The position numbers were made by a program, and so were the translations under genes. A stretch of 64,000 bases of DNA from Iris pallida (taxonomy: Eukaryota > Streptophyta > Magnoliopsida > Asparagales > Iridaceae). The notes below the pieces were generated by a model, which made no database searches, had not been told where the DNA came from, and worked only from the letters and a program-made list of their open reading frames with translations. This document shows positions 1 through 12,354 of the stretch, piece by piece. Numbering within the stretch: the first letter of the stretch is position 1; the number at the start of each line of letters is the position of its first letter. The stretch is taken from assembly GCA_029216955.1 (NCBI GenBank), contig JANAVB010003400.1:19402492-19466491 (forward strand), read 5' to 3'.

Positions 1-2175
1 TAGTTCGCACGGAATGGCTATGCACACGGCCTTTTGGCTAAGTTGTGTTGCGCATCGCGCACCTCGACCCTTGGTGCAAATGAGTCGCGAGCGATATCAA
101 GTATCGCTTGGTCGGGAAAGAAGATACACTTAGAGTGTCTATCGATAGGAACGCTATCGAACTAACGCTTAGGCGTACACGAAAGATTGACTTGGATTTC
201 GAGAAAATAGTACGAACGACTTAGTGCGTCGTTGCGACGCGAGCGACTACACTAGTGATTCGTCGAACGAATCTGAAGGATATCTTAGCGAATGACGCCA
301 ATGTGATTGAGGACTAGAACTTATGGCTTGAATCCGAGTGGTGTATGTGATAGGTTCGGAGAAGAATAAGAATGAGTGTCGACGACTAGTCGAGTGGCTC
401 GAATCCGAGTGGTGTATGGTTTGACTTGGAAATTGTTCGAGTGAATATTGAGGATTTCGAGTATGTCAGCGAGGCGATGCGATCGCGCAAAGCTTAGAAC
501 GCGTCACGCTTAGTTGGTCGTGACTTCGAATGTCCCGAACGAGCATCTCGTTCGGACAACTCGTGAACGAGCAACGCGAGTTAGAAAACGATTCGGAACG
601 ATGAATGAAAATGAATGGTCTTAATCGAGGAAACTTAGAGGATCGTGCGTGCGATATTGGATTGATGCAACTGAAATGTGACTTGAGTTTTGAATAACGA
701 TCTTGAAACGAGCTTGAGGAAAAGCGACTGAACTTGATCTTGAGTATTGAGAAAATTGTGGAATATCCAACTCGGACAATAACATCAATCGTACGACTCG
801 AAATTGGTTGCAAAAGAAGATCGTCAGGTTACGCATATCGTCGATGGTATTGAGGCGTATCAAAGATTGATATGCGATAACTCGGGGGCACTCTGACTCG
901 GCGAATAACGGTCGTGCAAATGTCATTGTTCCGTTGGACGCTATACTTGAAATGTTAAAAATGTGTCGAAGAAAAGATAGACTTGGCTCGAGGATTTTCT
1001 AAGTTGAATCAATGACGATCGAACTTGGCTTGGATAAAAACTGGAATATTTGGATTTGCTTCGTCGACAACCACAACGTTGATGTTCTTGTCTTATGCGA
1101 GCGCTACTCCAGCCTCGTACATGCGTCACGCCGATTAGGGCGATCACTCTGCGTGAGCGCTGGTATGGTGATTCATACAGCGGGAGTGGTCGAACTTGCA
1201 CAGTACGACAATTTGTGCTTCGATTTGTGGTTTGACGCGAAGGTGACTCGAGAATGGATTTGTGTGCTTGAAGAATCGAACTTGAGGATTGAGTAGGTCC
1301 AATCCGCGTATCGAGAATGAATGAGTCTAGACTCAAACAAGAGTTACGCCCCGATGAGAATGATTATTCTGCGGGCGCGTTGCATGGTGATTCATAAACC
1401 GTCATGGATAATTGGACTCGCGTGAGATTGGGGCGCAACGTATTGTCGAGCTAGACGACCTCGTGATCGAATACATGAATTGGTTAGAATTGGAGAATTG
1501 AAGGGATTCGAATATACGCAACGCGTGCCGTAATACGAATTAGGTGATCGTGCTCGATGTTTAGAAATTTGAGTGACGCGAGCTTGGGTAGAAGGCCCCG
1601 TATGATCGACTCTGGTTTGACCCTAGGATTGGGGTCAGTGTTGGCATTATTGTTGGGGAACTATGATTCCAATCCTGACATTGACTTAGCCTCGTAAAGA
1701 AATGGCCTAGCGGTTAGGCGAGACGCCCTGTTTCATGAGTTATCAATCGAAGGATTGATCTTGAGGATTGGCTTGGATGGATGGCATGGATCACGAATGT
1801 AGGAAACCCTGCTCACGAGACTCGGCTGACATGCATATATTTCAGGGACGCCTGGGTATGTGCACGATGCGACTCGAGTGAGAATGACAATTCTCTATCA
1901 TGCGGCTTGGCTGAATGTATGTATTTTGGGGACGCTTGGAATGCGTGCACGATCCAGCCAAGTGATACGACGAGTTCAAGCAAGGCTTGAAAGATGGGAG
2001 TGTGTCGAGATCTTGAAATCGTGTTAAAGGAAAGATTGATAATAGTGCGAGCGTGGCTCGGAATCGAAGGAACGCGTAGGCAAAATGTGTACGACTAAGT
2101 CTTGGCCATAGAAATGGTAGGATAGCTTGCCTTCAGGAAAGTCTCGAGGACGAGACTTGTTCTGAGTGGTGTATG

Positions 2176-4295
2176 ATGTAGTGCCCCGTCCCGCAAAGTC
2201 AATCGGAGGAATCGAAACGCCGACGGCGTTCGGACTTAGCCTTGCAACGGCTTGCTCGGAGACATCGCTCAGGTGGGGTAGTTTCGGTGAACTCTCCTCA
2301 TCTTTGCCTTCACATAATAAATCGTGTTTTCAACTTGCACAAGTTAGGCTTGATAATAAAAGCTACGCATCCACATAGCTAAGGGAATAATCCCGTCGGG
2401 TCAAAATGAGTTAGAACATGGAAAACGTCCCACGGTCGGCTTAGAGTTGATGCACGACGTGCTTTGAAAATGACACTCGATCCTTCGTCCCGTGGCTTAG
2501 GAGAAGGAAAGTTGGTCTTCGGTGCAAAAGTTGAGAGTTAGCCTAAGTCATAGGCATCGCCCGCACAAATGCTTGCTAAAGCATGTACGGTCCTGTCCCG
2601 CAAGGCTTGGCATAGCCTTTGCTCGTCCCTTGGGTTATGTTGTAGGTTTGAGTGAGTAAGGCAAAGTTATGTCGGTCGACCTAAGTTATTTTACGTGCTG
2701 TCCCGCTCATTCTGCGGTTGTCAAGATAAATAGTCCCACGACCCCAAGGCCCGTCATATGAAGTATGACTTGGGCGACAACGTTGCGTTGTACACGAGTC
2801 GGTTTAGAGGCACAAGCCACGGTTGGTTCAGTGGAAAGTTAGCCACGGTCGGTCGATACTTAAGGAAACACGTTATGTTCAAGTTAAGTTGGAAGGCTAT
2901 GCAGTAGCCGTTCCCTGAGTTCAAAGAATGTTAAGTCTAAGCGATGGTTAGTCGCCGAGAGAAAATATGTCGGGACTGTGGTTCAGTCGCCGAGGCAACC
3001 CTGGTTTGGGCTCTGCAAAGGAAGTATGTAAAGAGTAAAGCAAAGTAGCTAAATGATGATGATGAGACCATGCGTTACGTTAAGTCTAGAAGTTAGCGTA
3101 GGCGCGTGGTCATGGACAACTTGTCGACAAGGGCGATGGTTTCTTCGAGCGGCAACCCGGGGCCACGGGACCGACTCGGCCTAGGAAGAAACAGGTTATA
3201 GCCGAGCTGGGTAATAGGCAATCGGTAAGACGGGGATGTAGTGCCCCGTCCCGCAAAGTCAATCGGAGGAATCGAAACGCCGACGGCGTTCGGACTTAGC
3301 CTTGCAACAGCTTGCTCGGAGACATCGCTCAGGTGGGGTAGTTTCGGTGAACTCTCCTCATCTTTGCCTTCACATAATAAATCGTGTTTTCAACTTGCAC
3401 AAGTTAGGCTTGATAATAAAAGCTACGCATCCACATAGCTAAGGGAATAATCCCGTCGGGTCAAAATGAGTTAGAACATGGAAAACGTCCCACGGTCGGC
3501 TTAGAGTTGGTGCACGACGTGCTTTGAAAATGACACTCGGTCCTTCGTCCCGTGGCTTGGGAGAAGGAAAGTTGGTCTTCGGTGCAAAAGTTGAGAGTTA
3601 GCCTAAGTCATAGGCGTCGCCCGCACAAATGCTTGCTAAAGCATGTACGGTCCTGTCCCGCAAGGCTTGGCATAGCCTTTGCTCGTCCCTTGGGTTATGT
3701 TGTAGGTTTGAGTGAGTAAGGCAAAGTTATGCCGGTCGACCTAAGTTATTTTACGTGCTGTCCCGCTCATTCTGCGGTTGTCAAGATAAATAGTCCCACG
3801 ACCCCAAGGCCCGTCATATGAAGTATGACTTGGGCGACAACGTTGCGTTGTACACGAGTCGGTTTAGAGGCACGAGCCACGGTTGGTTCAGTGGAAAGTT
3901 AGCCACGGTCGGTCGATACTTAAGGAAACACGTTATGTTCAAGTTAAGTTGGAAGGCTATGCAGTAGCCGTTCCCTGAGTTCAAAGAATGTTAAGTCTAA
4001 GCGATGGTTAGTCGCCGAGAGAAAATATGTCGGGACTGTGGTTCAGTCGCCGAGGCAACCCTGGTTTGGGCTCTGCAAAGGAAGTATGTAAAGAGTAAAG
4101 CAAAGTAGCTAAATGATGATGATGAGACCATGCGTTACGTTAAGTCTAGAAGTTAGCGTAGGCGCGTGGTCATGGACAACTTGTCGACAAGGGCGATGGT
4201 TTCTTCGAGCGGCAACCCGGGGCCACGGGACCGACTCGGCCTAGGAAGAAACAGGTTATAGCCGAGCTGGGTAATAGGCAATCGGTAAGACGGGG
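2176..4295. repeat. 1060-bp direct tandem duplication (two copies)
   Basis: Copy 1 is 2176-3235 and copy 2 is 3236-4295, joined head to tail without a spacer. By eye they differ at seven sites, at 2249, 2450, 2480, 2499, 2556, 2672 and 2814 in copy 1, and all seven are transitions. The unit has no coding content that I recognise. It lies inside the family E LTR, so it is an internal duplication of the LTR and not a separate element. Confidence 0.93.
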
Positions 4296-5423
4296 ACTTG
4301 CATCGGGGCTCGCTACTTGCGTTGCAAGGGTCCCGTATTACCAGGCTATGTCCAAGATGGCTAGTTAATGCCAGTGACCTTTCATATAGATGTGTCGGCA
4401 CGGGCGGCAATCCGTGTGTGTGCCTTTGGATTGAGTTGTATATGTATGAGTTAAATAGACACAATGTCGGAGCCTAAAATTTGGCTACAGCGAAGGCGAC
4501 GTGCTTCGGCACGAGATGTGGCATCGAGTGTTAAGTTGTTGGCATAGAGTTGCATGAGTTAGGCTTGAGCTGTCGCGAGTTAAGTCGAGAAGGGCCGTAG
4601 GGCAAGTTGTGTAAAGTTACGTTGAGTTATTGGGCTCGGCCTCGAAATGTGAGGCACGGCCGCGTTGTCACAACACAAGTATAGGCGAAACTAAGCAAGG
4701 AGGCACTGCCTCGGAGATATTGAAGCACGGATCGAGTTATGGCACGAACGAGTCGTTACGTCCCAGAGTTTGGCACGAAAGACAAGTATAAGTCAGTGCG
4801 TCGGCAATACAAGCACGAGAAAGGACTAGAGGCAAGGAAATAGAGTCTGTTGCGTAGTGCGTCTCTGATTTTGGCCGTAAGGCAAACACGACTTGATATG
4901 TTAACGTTGTTGGCACGAGAAGTGGTCTAGCGACAAAGTATGAGTTAACGTTGACATTGCTAGCACGGGATGGTTCCGATACACAAGTTGCGCTAAGGCG
5001 CCGGTCCTAAAAACTGATCCTAAGGCAAGAATAGAAAGACAATAGAAAAAGGGTTTATGTTGCACACAGTAAATAAAACGTGTAGGTTTTGTATGGGTGG
5101 GCGAGGAGCTCACTCCACCAGTACAGTGGTACTGACACCCACACAGTGTTTCATGTGCAGGCACAGGTAGAAGCTCGTGGCGCGGAGCTCGTTTGGATGC
5201 ATCGAGGCACGGAGTTCCTTGGCGAGTCGAAGCGTGCGGTCGCGTGATCTGAAGACTTATACAGGACATAATGTATGGACATCGCCTTCCGAAGCTTCCG
5301 CTGGATCAAGACTTGTAATTGAGAGATGAGAGAGAGCTGTGCGATTTGTAATTGTGAGACGAGTGTATTTGAGTGATTGTAATCTTGGCCTTGTGCCCCC
5401 AATGTAACCGTTGTTTCAATATC

Positions 5424-5429
5424 AATAAA
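5424..5429 (+). terminator. AATAAA polyadenylation signal of family E LTR
   Basis: A canonical AATAAA stands about 215 bases before the LTR end, with a T-rich stretch after it. This is where the R/U5 boundary of an LTR is expected. Confidence 0.5.
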
Positions 5430-5643
5430 GAGATCCTTCTTTTGAATGACTTGTGTTCATGTGTTCTTCTTTAATTTCGCTGCTATAAATCACAATGTCT
5501 CTGCACGGGACTTCTGTGCGACGACCCCGTCGCAGCCGCTGTAATCGGCCGTTATGGAACCCGCCTTGCACGAGCGCAATCTAGGCTCGTGCGGCATCAC
5601 GCCTTAGCGAGGACGATCGCTCCTACGGGAGCGGGGCGTGACA

Positions 5644-6748
5644 AGTAGGGCATATTTCCAGCACACTGTCATGTGTTGCACCCTTCAAGCTACCTAAGGG
5701 TACATGCATTTCCTGGACGGTGTACCCACCTGAATTCAACCCCTAATTTCGACCAGGGTAACCTGGATGGACTGCAGGGCTTGTGGCTGTGGAAGATTCT
5801 CACTGCATCTTGTTAGTAACTAGGCCTGTGATAACCCTAGTTAGTTAAAGTATCAAGCCGTAATTCTTGCTTGGCCGTGAAATGAATGGGTGGAGTCTAA
5901 CCAGTCTAGTCTTGCCCTGATCCTTGTCCAGATTATTGAATGACCAGAATGCTTGTATTTATTTTACCGATAAATGGTGAGAATTCCAAGTTCTATTCAG
6001 ACGAAGGGTTACAACCCCGGTCCTTGTTTGGTTTACGGGTTGTAACCTGGTTATCTGAATAGTTCCATGGTTATCTCGTCGTATATCATCCTGATGTATT
6101 TTCTTAAATTCTAGTTCTTACTTTTATTTATATCTTGTGCTGATTGCTGATTTTAGTTCCTAAGTGAAGCTTCCTTTGTGGCACTTGCTCTTTCTGGGAT
6201 CTGACCCAGCTGGTTTTGTATGGCCAGATTTCGGAGCAGCTCTAGAGGATCTACCGACCTTCCAGCCAGATGGTGGCCACTAGACGGAACCCTGGCAACG
6301 AGTGGGTTATTTTTGGCTCTCCCACTCTATTGTAAAAATATTCTTTTGAGGCGTTTAGCCGACGAGCACCTGTTTAGCTCGATTGCACTTTACTTACTGT
6401 CTGCCTACGGGCTGTAACATGATTGACAGATCCTAGGGTTGATCATGTATAACTAAACTCTTACTAGTCCTCACATTTTGTAACGACTAGCTTTATGATC
6501 AGCTGAATATGTAATATTTGGGATGCCTTATTATTGTATATTTAATGATCATACATCTTGTAACATTTACTTACTTGCTTGTGATTGAGACACTAGGCTT
6601 GTTCATGACCATAGGAGACTGTTGGCTTGTAGTAAACCCTCATGTATCTAGACAGCCGTGACCGTATAGCGAGATGGAATCCATTTCAATATACGTAGCT
6701 GGCTATGTCTGCCCCCGCTCTCCAGTATTCTGGTTCTGGGGCGTGACA
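5644..6748 (+). repeat. 5' LTR of Tekay-1, 3' portion only
   Basis: It is nearly identical to 13424-14527 (1105 against 1104 bases) and ends in the same GGGGCGTGACA. Its left edge is an insertion junction with the family E LTR, not an LTR terminus. Confidence 0.9.
6007..6047. promoter_or_regulatory. Conserved LTR inverted repeat (GGTTACAACCC hairpin)
   Basis: GGTTACAACCC is followed after about 20 bases by its complement GGGTTGTAACC. The same structure occurs at 13787-13827, 33075-33116 and, on the other strand, at 27023-27064 and 27216-27257. Its conservation between otherwise divergent LTR families suggests a function as a protein-binding palindrome or RNA hairpin; no function is shown. 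Confidence 0.6.
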
Positions 6749-6766
6749 TGGTTTAAGTGGTGGCCC
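6749..6766 (+). other. Primer-binding-site-like sequence of Tekay-1
   Basis: TGGTTTAAGTGGTGGCCC directly follows the LTR end. It matches the usual plant initiator-Met site TGGTATCAGAGC at only about 8 of 12 bases. Almost the same sequence, with T for one A, follows the LTR of the minus-strand relative at 26190 downward, so the variant belongs to the family and is not private decay of this copy. Confidence 0.5.
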
Positions 6767-7129
6767 ATGCTGGTCTTGTAAATCAAGATATGTGAGGGTT
6801 TACCGAATAGATGTCTCAATCAGTATTCGTTCTTGATCTCTGCTCGTATCTTCTGAATCCCTGGATTCTTGTCCTGATCATATGCTTGTATCGTTGATCT
6901 GTCCTGGTCCTTCCGTATTGTTTCCTATGTCATCTTCTTCAGCGGCATTGTTCGTGGTCCTACCGACCAGCAAGGCGGAGCACCTCCCGCGGACCAGCAG
7001 CAACCCGGAGATCAAGTCCAGCACTCCGGAGTAGCCTCCAGAGTCGAGCCTATTAGAGAAGAGCCCCCAGTTCAGCCAGTTCAGCCTGCCGAACCTGATG
7101 ATGGCACATTAGTAGGACTCGTCAGGACC

Positions 7130-10100
7130 TTGATAGCTTCTCAAGATCATCGTGGAGATGCCTTGCACCAGGCAGTGGCGGATGCTCTGACCAGAGGAGG
7201 TCATCAGGGTAACAGCGCGGCCAACAGCTTCAAGCGCTTGAACCCTCCATTCTTCGACGGTAGTGAAGATGCTATCGCAGCAGATGCATGGCTTCAGGAC
7301 ACAGAGGTGATTCTAGAAGCAGCCAGGACCCCAGAGAACGAGAAGGTGGCCGTTGTGCGCCTGCAGTTGTTAGATCTTGCCCGCAGCTGGTGGGCAGCAC
7401 AGGCCGTTGGATTAGCAACACCCATTGCTTGGGCAGTATTCAGAAAGAGATTCCAGACCAAGTATTTCGATGCCGTGGCTCGGTATGAGCTACAGACGAG
7501 GTTCACCAATCTGAAGCAAGGAGGCAGGACGGTAGACGGATATACGGCCGAGTTTTCCAGACTTAGTCGGTTTGCTTCCACCTTGGTGGCAACCGAGTAT
7601 GATAGAGCCCAGCGATTCCAGCAGGGACTTCACCTGGAGATTTTGTTGGCAGTTGAACAGTTTGAGCATCAGACTTTTGATGCAGTCTTGAGAGCAGCCC
7701 GGAGGCATGAGTATACCTCCCAGAGGATTGTGGATAGGGCCGGAGGTCGGAAGAGATCCTACGGCCAGATGAATCAGTCTTCAGCACCAGCCCCGGTAGC
7801 CAGGGCCTTGACTATTGGAGCTCCGAGGCGAGCGGCCTCAGTGACGTCGGTTCAGCATTCCACTCCGACGCACCCTCAGCAGCAGAAGCAGAAGCAGTCT
7901 TCCACAGTGGGATGTTCTCATTGTGGGAAGCCAGGCCATGTGGTAGCAGAGTGTCGCAGGGCGCAGGGATTGTGTCTGGCTTGTGGAGCACCAGACAATA
8001 GGGTTGGATCCTGCCCGAATAGGGGTGGTTCATCATCGTCCAACCTTTCTAGCTCTTCGGTGAGAGGACCAGCAACGGTCCAGCAGCAGAACCCATTGCC
8101 GAGGCCTTTGCCACCTCAGTCCCAGATGTTCCAGCAGCAGAACCCCCAGCAGCATGCACAAGCCCAAGCCTTGAGTCAGAGCAGGCAGCAAGGATTCCAG
8201 CAGAGGGGACCAGCACCCCGAGGGCACGGTCAGGCTATGGTGATGACCGCAGAGGAAGGATTGGCACCAGGAGAGGTAGTGGCAGGTACTATTCTCGTCA
8301 ACTCCTTTCCAGCTTCAGCTTTATTTGATTCTGGTGCATCGTATTCTTTTATGTCTGCACGATTTGCGACACGGGTAGGATTGGAGCCCGAGTCATTATC
8401 AGTAAGGCTCAATATACTTACTGGTAACAGACTTGTGGGAGTAGATAGAGTGTTTTCCTCATGTCGGATCGTAGTTAGCGGTAGAGAGTTCTCCGCTAGA
8501 TTGATAGAGTTCCCGATGGCCGATTATGATGTGGTCTTAGGGATGGATTGGTTGAGGAACCAGTATGCTAGAATAGACTGCCATATCGGCAGGGCTATTT
8601 TTAGCATTCCAGGCGAGCCAGAGTTTTCTTTTTCCAGAGGAGCGGTTGAGCCTTCTCCTCCGATATTGCGGATGGCAGTAGCAGCAGTTCAGTTACCCAG
8701 GATAGTGGATGAGTTCCCAGATGTTTTCCCAGAAGAGCTTCCAGGTATGCCTCCGGAGCGGGAGATCGAGTTCACTATAGACTTGATTTCCGGGACAGCC
8801 CCAGTGTCAGAGAGAGTCTACAGGATGGCGCCGTCAGAATTGGAGATCTTGTACAAGATGATTGAAGAACTTCGAGCCAAGGGATTCATTCGTGCTAGTG
8901 GATCGCCTTGGGGAGCCCCGATGCTTCTTGTGAAAAAGAAGGATGGTACGTCCAGGTTATGTGTTGATTATCGTACCTTGAATTCAGTGACAATCAAGAA
9001 CAGATATCCTCTCCCGAGGATAGATGACTTATTCGATCAACTCAAGGGGGCTTCAGTATTCTCAAAGATTGATTTGCGCTCAGGATATCATCAGATCAGA
9101 GTCAGAGAGCAGGACATCCCGAAGACAACTTTCAGATCGAGGTATGGGCATTGGGAGTTCCTTGTGATACCATTTGGAGCGACCAATGCGCCGACGGTAT
9201 TCATGGATCTCATGAATCGCATCTTCATGCCCTACTTGGATCAGTTCGTGATTGTGTTCTTGGATGACATCCTGGTCTACAGCAAGAGTGAGGCGGAGCA
9301 TGAGCAGTATCTCCGTATAGTTCTTCAGATCCTCAGAGAGCACCAGTTATATGCCAAGTTCAGTAAATGCGAGTTCTGGCTCGATCGCATTTCGTACTTG
9401 GGTCATATCATCACCAGAGGAGGAGTGGAAGTGGATCCCCAGAAGATTGTGGCTATTGAGTCATGGCCAGTGCCCAACACAGTTGCAGAGGTTCGTAGTT
9501 TTTTTGGATTGGCCGGCTACTACCGATGGTTTGTTTCGGATTTTGCTCGGATATCAGTGCCATTGACGCAGTTGACCCGCAAGGATGTGCAGTTTGCTTG
9601 GACGGCAGAGTGTCAGAGTTCTTTTGAGCAGTTGAAGCAAGGCCTGATAATAGCTCCTATTCTCACGCTTCCAGATAGAACCGGAGGATTCTCAGTATAT
9701 TGTGATGCTTCAGGCAGAGGCTTAGGATGTGTTCTGATGCAGCATAGGAAGGTAATAGCTTATGCATCACGACAACTTCGTGATCATGAGAGGAATTACC
9801 CAACCCATGACTTGGAGCTGGCAGCAGTAGTGTTTGTACTTAAGTTGTGGAGGCACTATTTGTATGGAGATAGGGTGAAGATTTTCACCGACCACAAGAG
9901 TCTGAAGTATGTTTTCACCCAGAAGGATCCCAACATGCGTCAGAGGAGATGGCTGGAGCTTCTTATGGATTATGATGTCAACTTACAGTATCATCCTGGG
10001 AAGGCCAACATTGTTGCAGATGCTTTGAGCAGGAGAGCCGGAGTTTATTTCCTAACAGCGCAACCAGAGCTGTTAGCAGATCTTCAGAAGATGGGTATAG

Positions 10101-10245
10101 AAGTTGTTCTCCCTTCCAATGTAGCATTAATGGCCAGCATACAAGTTCAGTCTACTATAGTCGAGAGGATCCGGATGGCGCAGTCAGCAGATTCCAAGCT
10201 TCAGCGACTCAGAGCAGAGTACGAGTCAGGTCAAAGACCAGAGCT
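7130..10245 (+). pseudogene. Tekay-1 gag-protease-RT-RNase H frame
   Basis: This long open frame encodes the capsid, protease, reverse transcriptase and RNase H that make and reverse-transcribe the element's RNA. The frame is open upstream to about 6959 (proline/glutamine-rich) without an ATG that I trust, so the left limit is conventional; the codon at 7130 is TTG. In residues counted from 7130: retrotransposon Gag about 35-190; zinc knuckle [14 protein letters not shown] at about 262-275 with a poorer second C-rich motif after it; a Q-rich linker; aspartic protease ALFDSGAS at about 397; RT about 590-760 with [12 protein letters not shown] and FLDDILVYS; RNase H about 850-970 with VYCDASGRG and [10 protein letters not shown] and RNase H core motifs are intact. 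Near 10245 a one-base frameshift moves the continuing protein into the frame used by the integrase. Confidence 0.92.
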
Positions 10246-11577
10246 CATGAGGACGGTACACTTCGACATGGGAAGCGTCTTTGTGTACCCAATGGAGATA
10301 TCAGGCGGGAGATCATGTCAGAGGCGTACAGTTCTCAGTATTCCATCCATCCTGACAGTACGAAGATGTACCGTAATATCCGGCAGCATTTCTGGTAGAA
10401 TGGCATGAAGCGGGAGATAGCTCGATTTGTCTCTCGGTGTTTGGTTTGCCAACAAGTCAAGGCTGAACATCAGAGACCGGCTGGACTTCTTCAGCCTTTG
10501 CCCATTCCAGAATGGAAGTGGGAGCATGTGACCATGGATTTCGTGACTGGATTACCTAGATCCCCAGCTGGTAGAGATGCTATCTGGGTTATAGTTGATC
10601 GGCTTACGAAAGTGGCTCACTTTCTTCCATTCAGAGTTGGTCAGTCGACGGCTCAGTTAGCAGAGATATATCTCCGGCAGATTGTCAGATTGCACGGAGT
10701 TTCAGTCAGTATCACCTCGGACCGAGATTCCAGATTTACGTCACACTTTTGGCGTAGCTTGCAAGAGAGTTTGGGAACTCATCTCCAGTTCAGTTCAGCA
10801 TATCACCCACAGACAGATGGCCAGTCGGAACGCACGATCCAGACTCTTGAAGCCATGTTACGGTCCTGTACACTTGACTTCGATGGTTCATGGGAAGATC
10901 ACTTGTACCTGGTAGAATTCTCGTACAACAACAGTTTCCAGGCCAGTATCCAGATGGCACAGTTCGAGGCACTATATGGTAGGAAGTACAGATCCCCGCT
11001 AGCCTGGGATGATGTTAGAGAGAGGCAGATGCTTGGTCCAGAAATGATCGCTCAGACAGTTGAAGTGGTCAGGCGAGTCAGAGATCATCTTAGAGTTGCC
11101 CAAGATCGCCAGCGCCATTGGGCCGATTCTCATCGGCATCCTCTAGAGTTTTCGATCGGCGATCATATATTCCTGAGGATTTCGCCTAACCGTGGCGTCA
11201 TTCGTTTCGGCGTACGGGAAAAGCTTAGTCCTAGGTATATAGGACCGTTCGATATTCTGGAGCGAGTAGGAGATGCATCCTATCGTCTCGCTCTTCCGCC
11301 GTCGCTAAGCGAGGTGCATGACGTGTTCCATGTATCCCAATTATGACGGTATATCCCGGACCCGAGCCACATCCTGGATCATTCGGAATTGGTTGTTGGT
11401 GCCAACCTTTCGTATGAGGAGAGGCCCGTGTCTATATTGGACCGGAGAGAGAAGATCCTCAAGAACAAGACTATCAAGTTAGTCCGAGTTGCTTGGGGTC
11501 ATCACTCTTTGGGGGAGTCAACGTGGGAGCGTGAGGATGATATCCGATCGCGATATCCCAACTTGTTTGACTCGTGA
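10246..11577 (+). pseudogene. Tekay-1 integrase and chromodomain-like tail
   Basis: This is the downstream part of the polyprotein, which inserts the cDNA into the genome. The frame resumes after the shift near 10245. A TAG at 10396-10398 replaces what is probably a Trp codon just before the CLVCQQVKAEH half of the HHCC zinc finger. The integrase core keeps the three catalytic acidic residues in MDFVTGLP, SDRDSRF and GQSERT. A TGA at 11344-11346 follows HVSQL; from the family's usual sequence it was probably CGA. The same frame then continues to 11577 with a tail containing YEERPVSILDRRE and STWEREDD, which fits the chromodomain of Tekay/Del elements and may steer integration to heterochromatin. 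Both stops can be explained by C-to-T changes on one or other strand. Confidence 0.85.
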
Positions 11578-11722
11578 GGTATAATGTCTTTCTTATGCCT
11601 CATACCTTCGATTCCTTGCTTGCATGATTGATTGTCTGCCTAGTTATAGCTTGCATATGATTAATGTAGCTTGTCATTGCTCTTTTAGCCTCTTGATTAA
11701 ATTCCGAGGATGGAATTCTTTT

Positions 11723-11736
11723 AAGGTGGGTAGAGT
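11723..11736 (+). other. Polypurine tract of Tekay-1
   Basis: AAGGTGGGTAGAGT lies directly upstream of the 3' LTR start TGTAATGCC. It is the expected primer for plus-strand DNA synthesis. Confidence 0.75.
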
Positions 11737-12354
11737 TGTAATGCCTGTGGTTCGTATTACGTATTTCTGGAATACGTGTACGTATTTATTCTTGTATTGC
11801 ATGATTTCCTTGCTTAATTCCTTCTTGGCTTGGCTTGGTTATTTCCTTGGGTTGGTTCGGCCTAGCTTGGTTTTGCTTGGGTTCATGATGAACCCATGGA
11901 TGACCCCCTACCTACCACCACCATTCATATTTATTAGCCCCCTTTATTCTCTCTCTTCATTTATCATCTTCTTCTTCCTCATTTACTTCCTTACCTATCA
12001 GAGAGAGAAGAGAGAGGTCTAGGCAAGTGCAACTTGCTTCATGGAGGAACTCCAATTTTATTACTTTATTCTCTTCCTTACTACATTCTAAAGCACTTTA
12101 GAACTTGGCATTTTCACTTTCCATGGCTAGATTCTTGTAGATCTAAGTTTATTTTATTTTTGGATTTCTTGGGTTTTTATCTACTTAATCTTGTTATTTG
12201 TATGTTTTGATGGTTCCATGTTGTAGAGAATTTTGTTCTACCCCATTTTGACCTATGGAAGTTCGGATTTGGGCTCCGGATGATAGAGTTATGCAGCTTA
12301 GAAGCCATGGCTTATGGTGTACTTCTTCTCGGAAATTTGGAGAAGAAGCACAGT

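Larger units (their letters stand above)
1..5643 (+). mobile_element. 3' part of a long LTR (family E), Ty3-like, nested
   Basis: No protein domain is visible on either strand; the short open frames here look like chance. The stretch ends in GGGGCGTGACA, the same type of 3' end as the Tekay-like LTRs further right, and a polyadenylation signal lies about 215 bases before that end. The five bases after the end, AGTAG, are the bases that precede the equivalent position inside the intact 3' LTR of the next element (13424-13428). This suggests that family E inserted into that element's 5' LTR and duplicated AGTAG. The left end and any coding part lie outside the window. The sequence is rich in CpG and holds several short imperfect direct repeats, for example around 311-345 and 391-425, 1150-1180 and 1375-1405, and 1825-1870 and 1905-1955. 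The family identity is inferred from the end only. Confidence 0.6.

Noticed and set aside
466..1336. Several 90-130-codon frames on both strands in the family E LTR
   Set aside because: No domain, no supporting start context, mutual overlap in CpG-rich sequence and no conservation between repeated parts.
1..5643. Endogenous pararetrovirus
   Set aside because: No RT, movement-protein or coat-protein motifs are present; the LTR-type terminus explains the region better.
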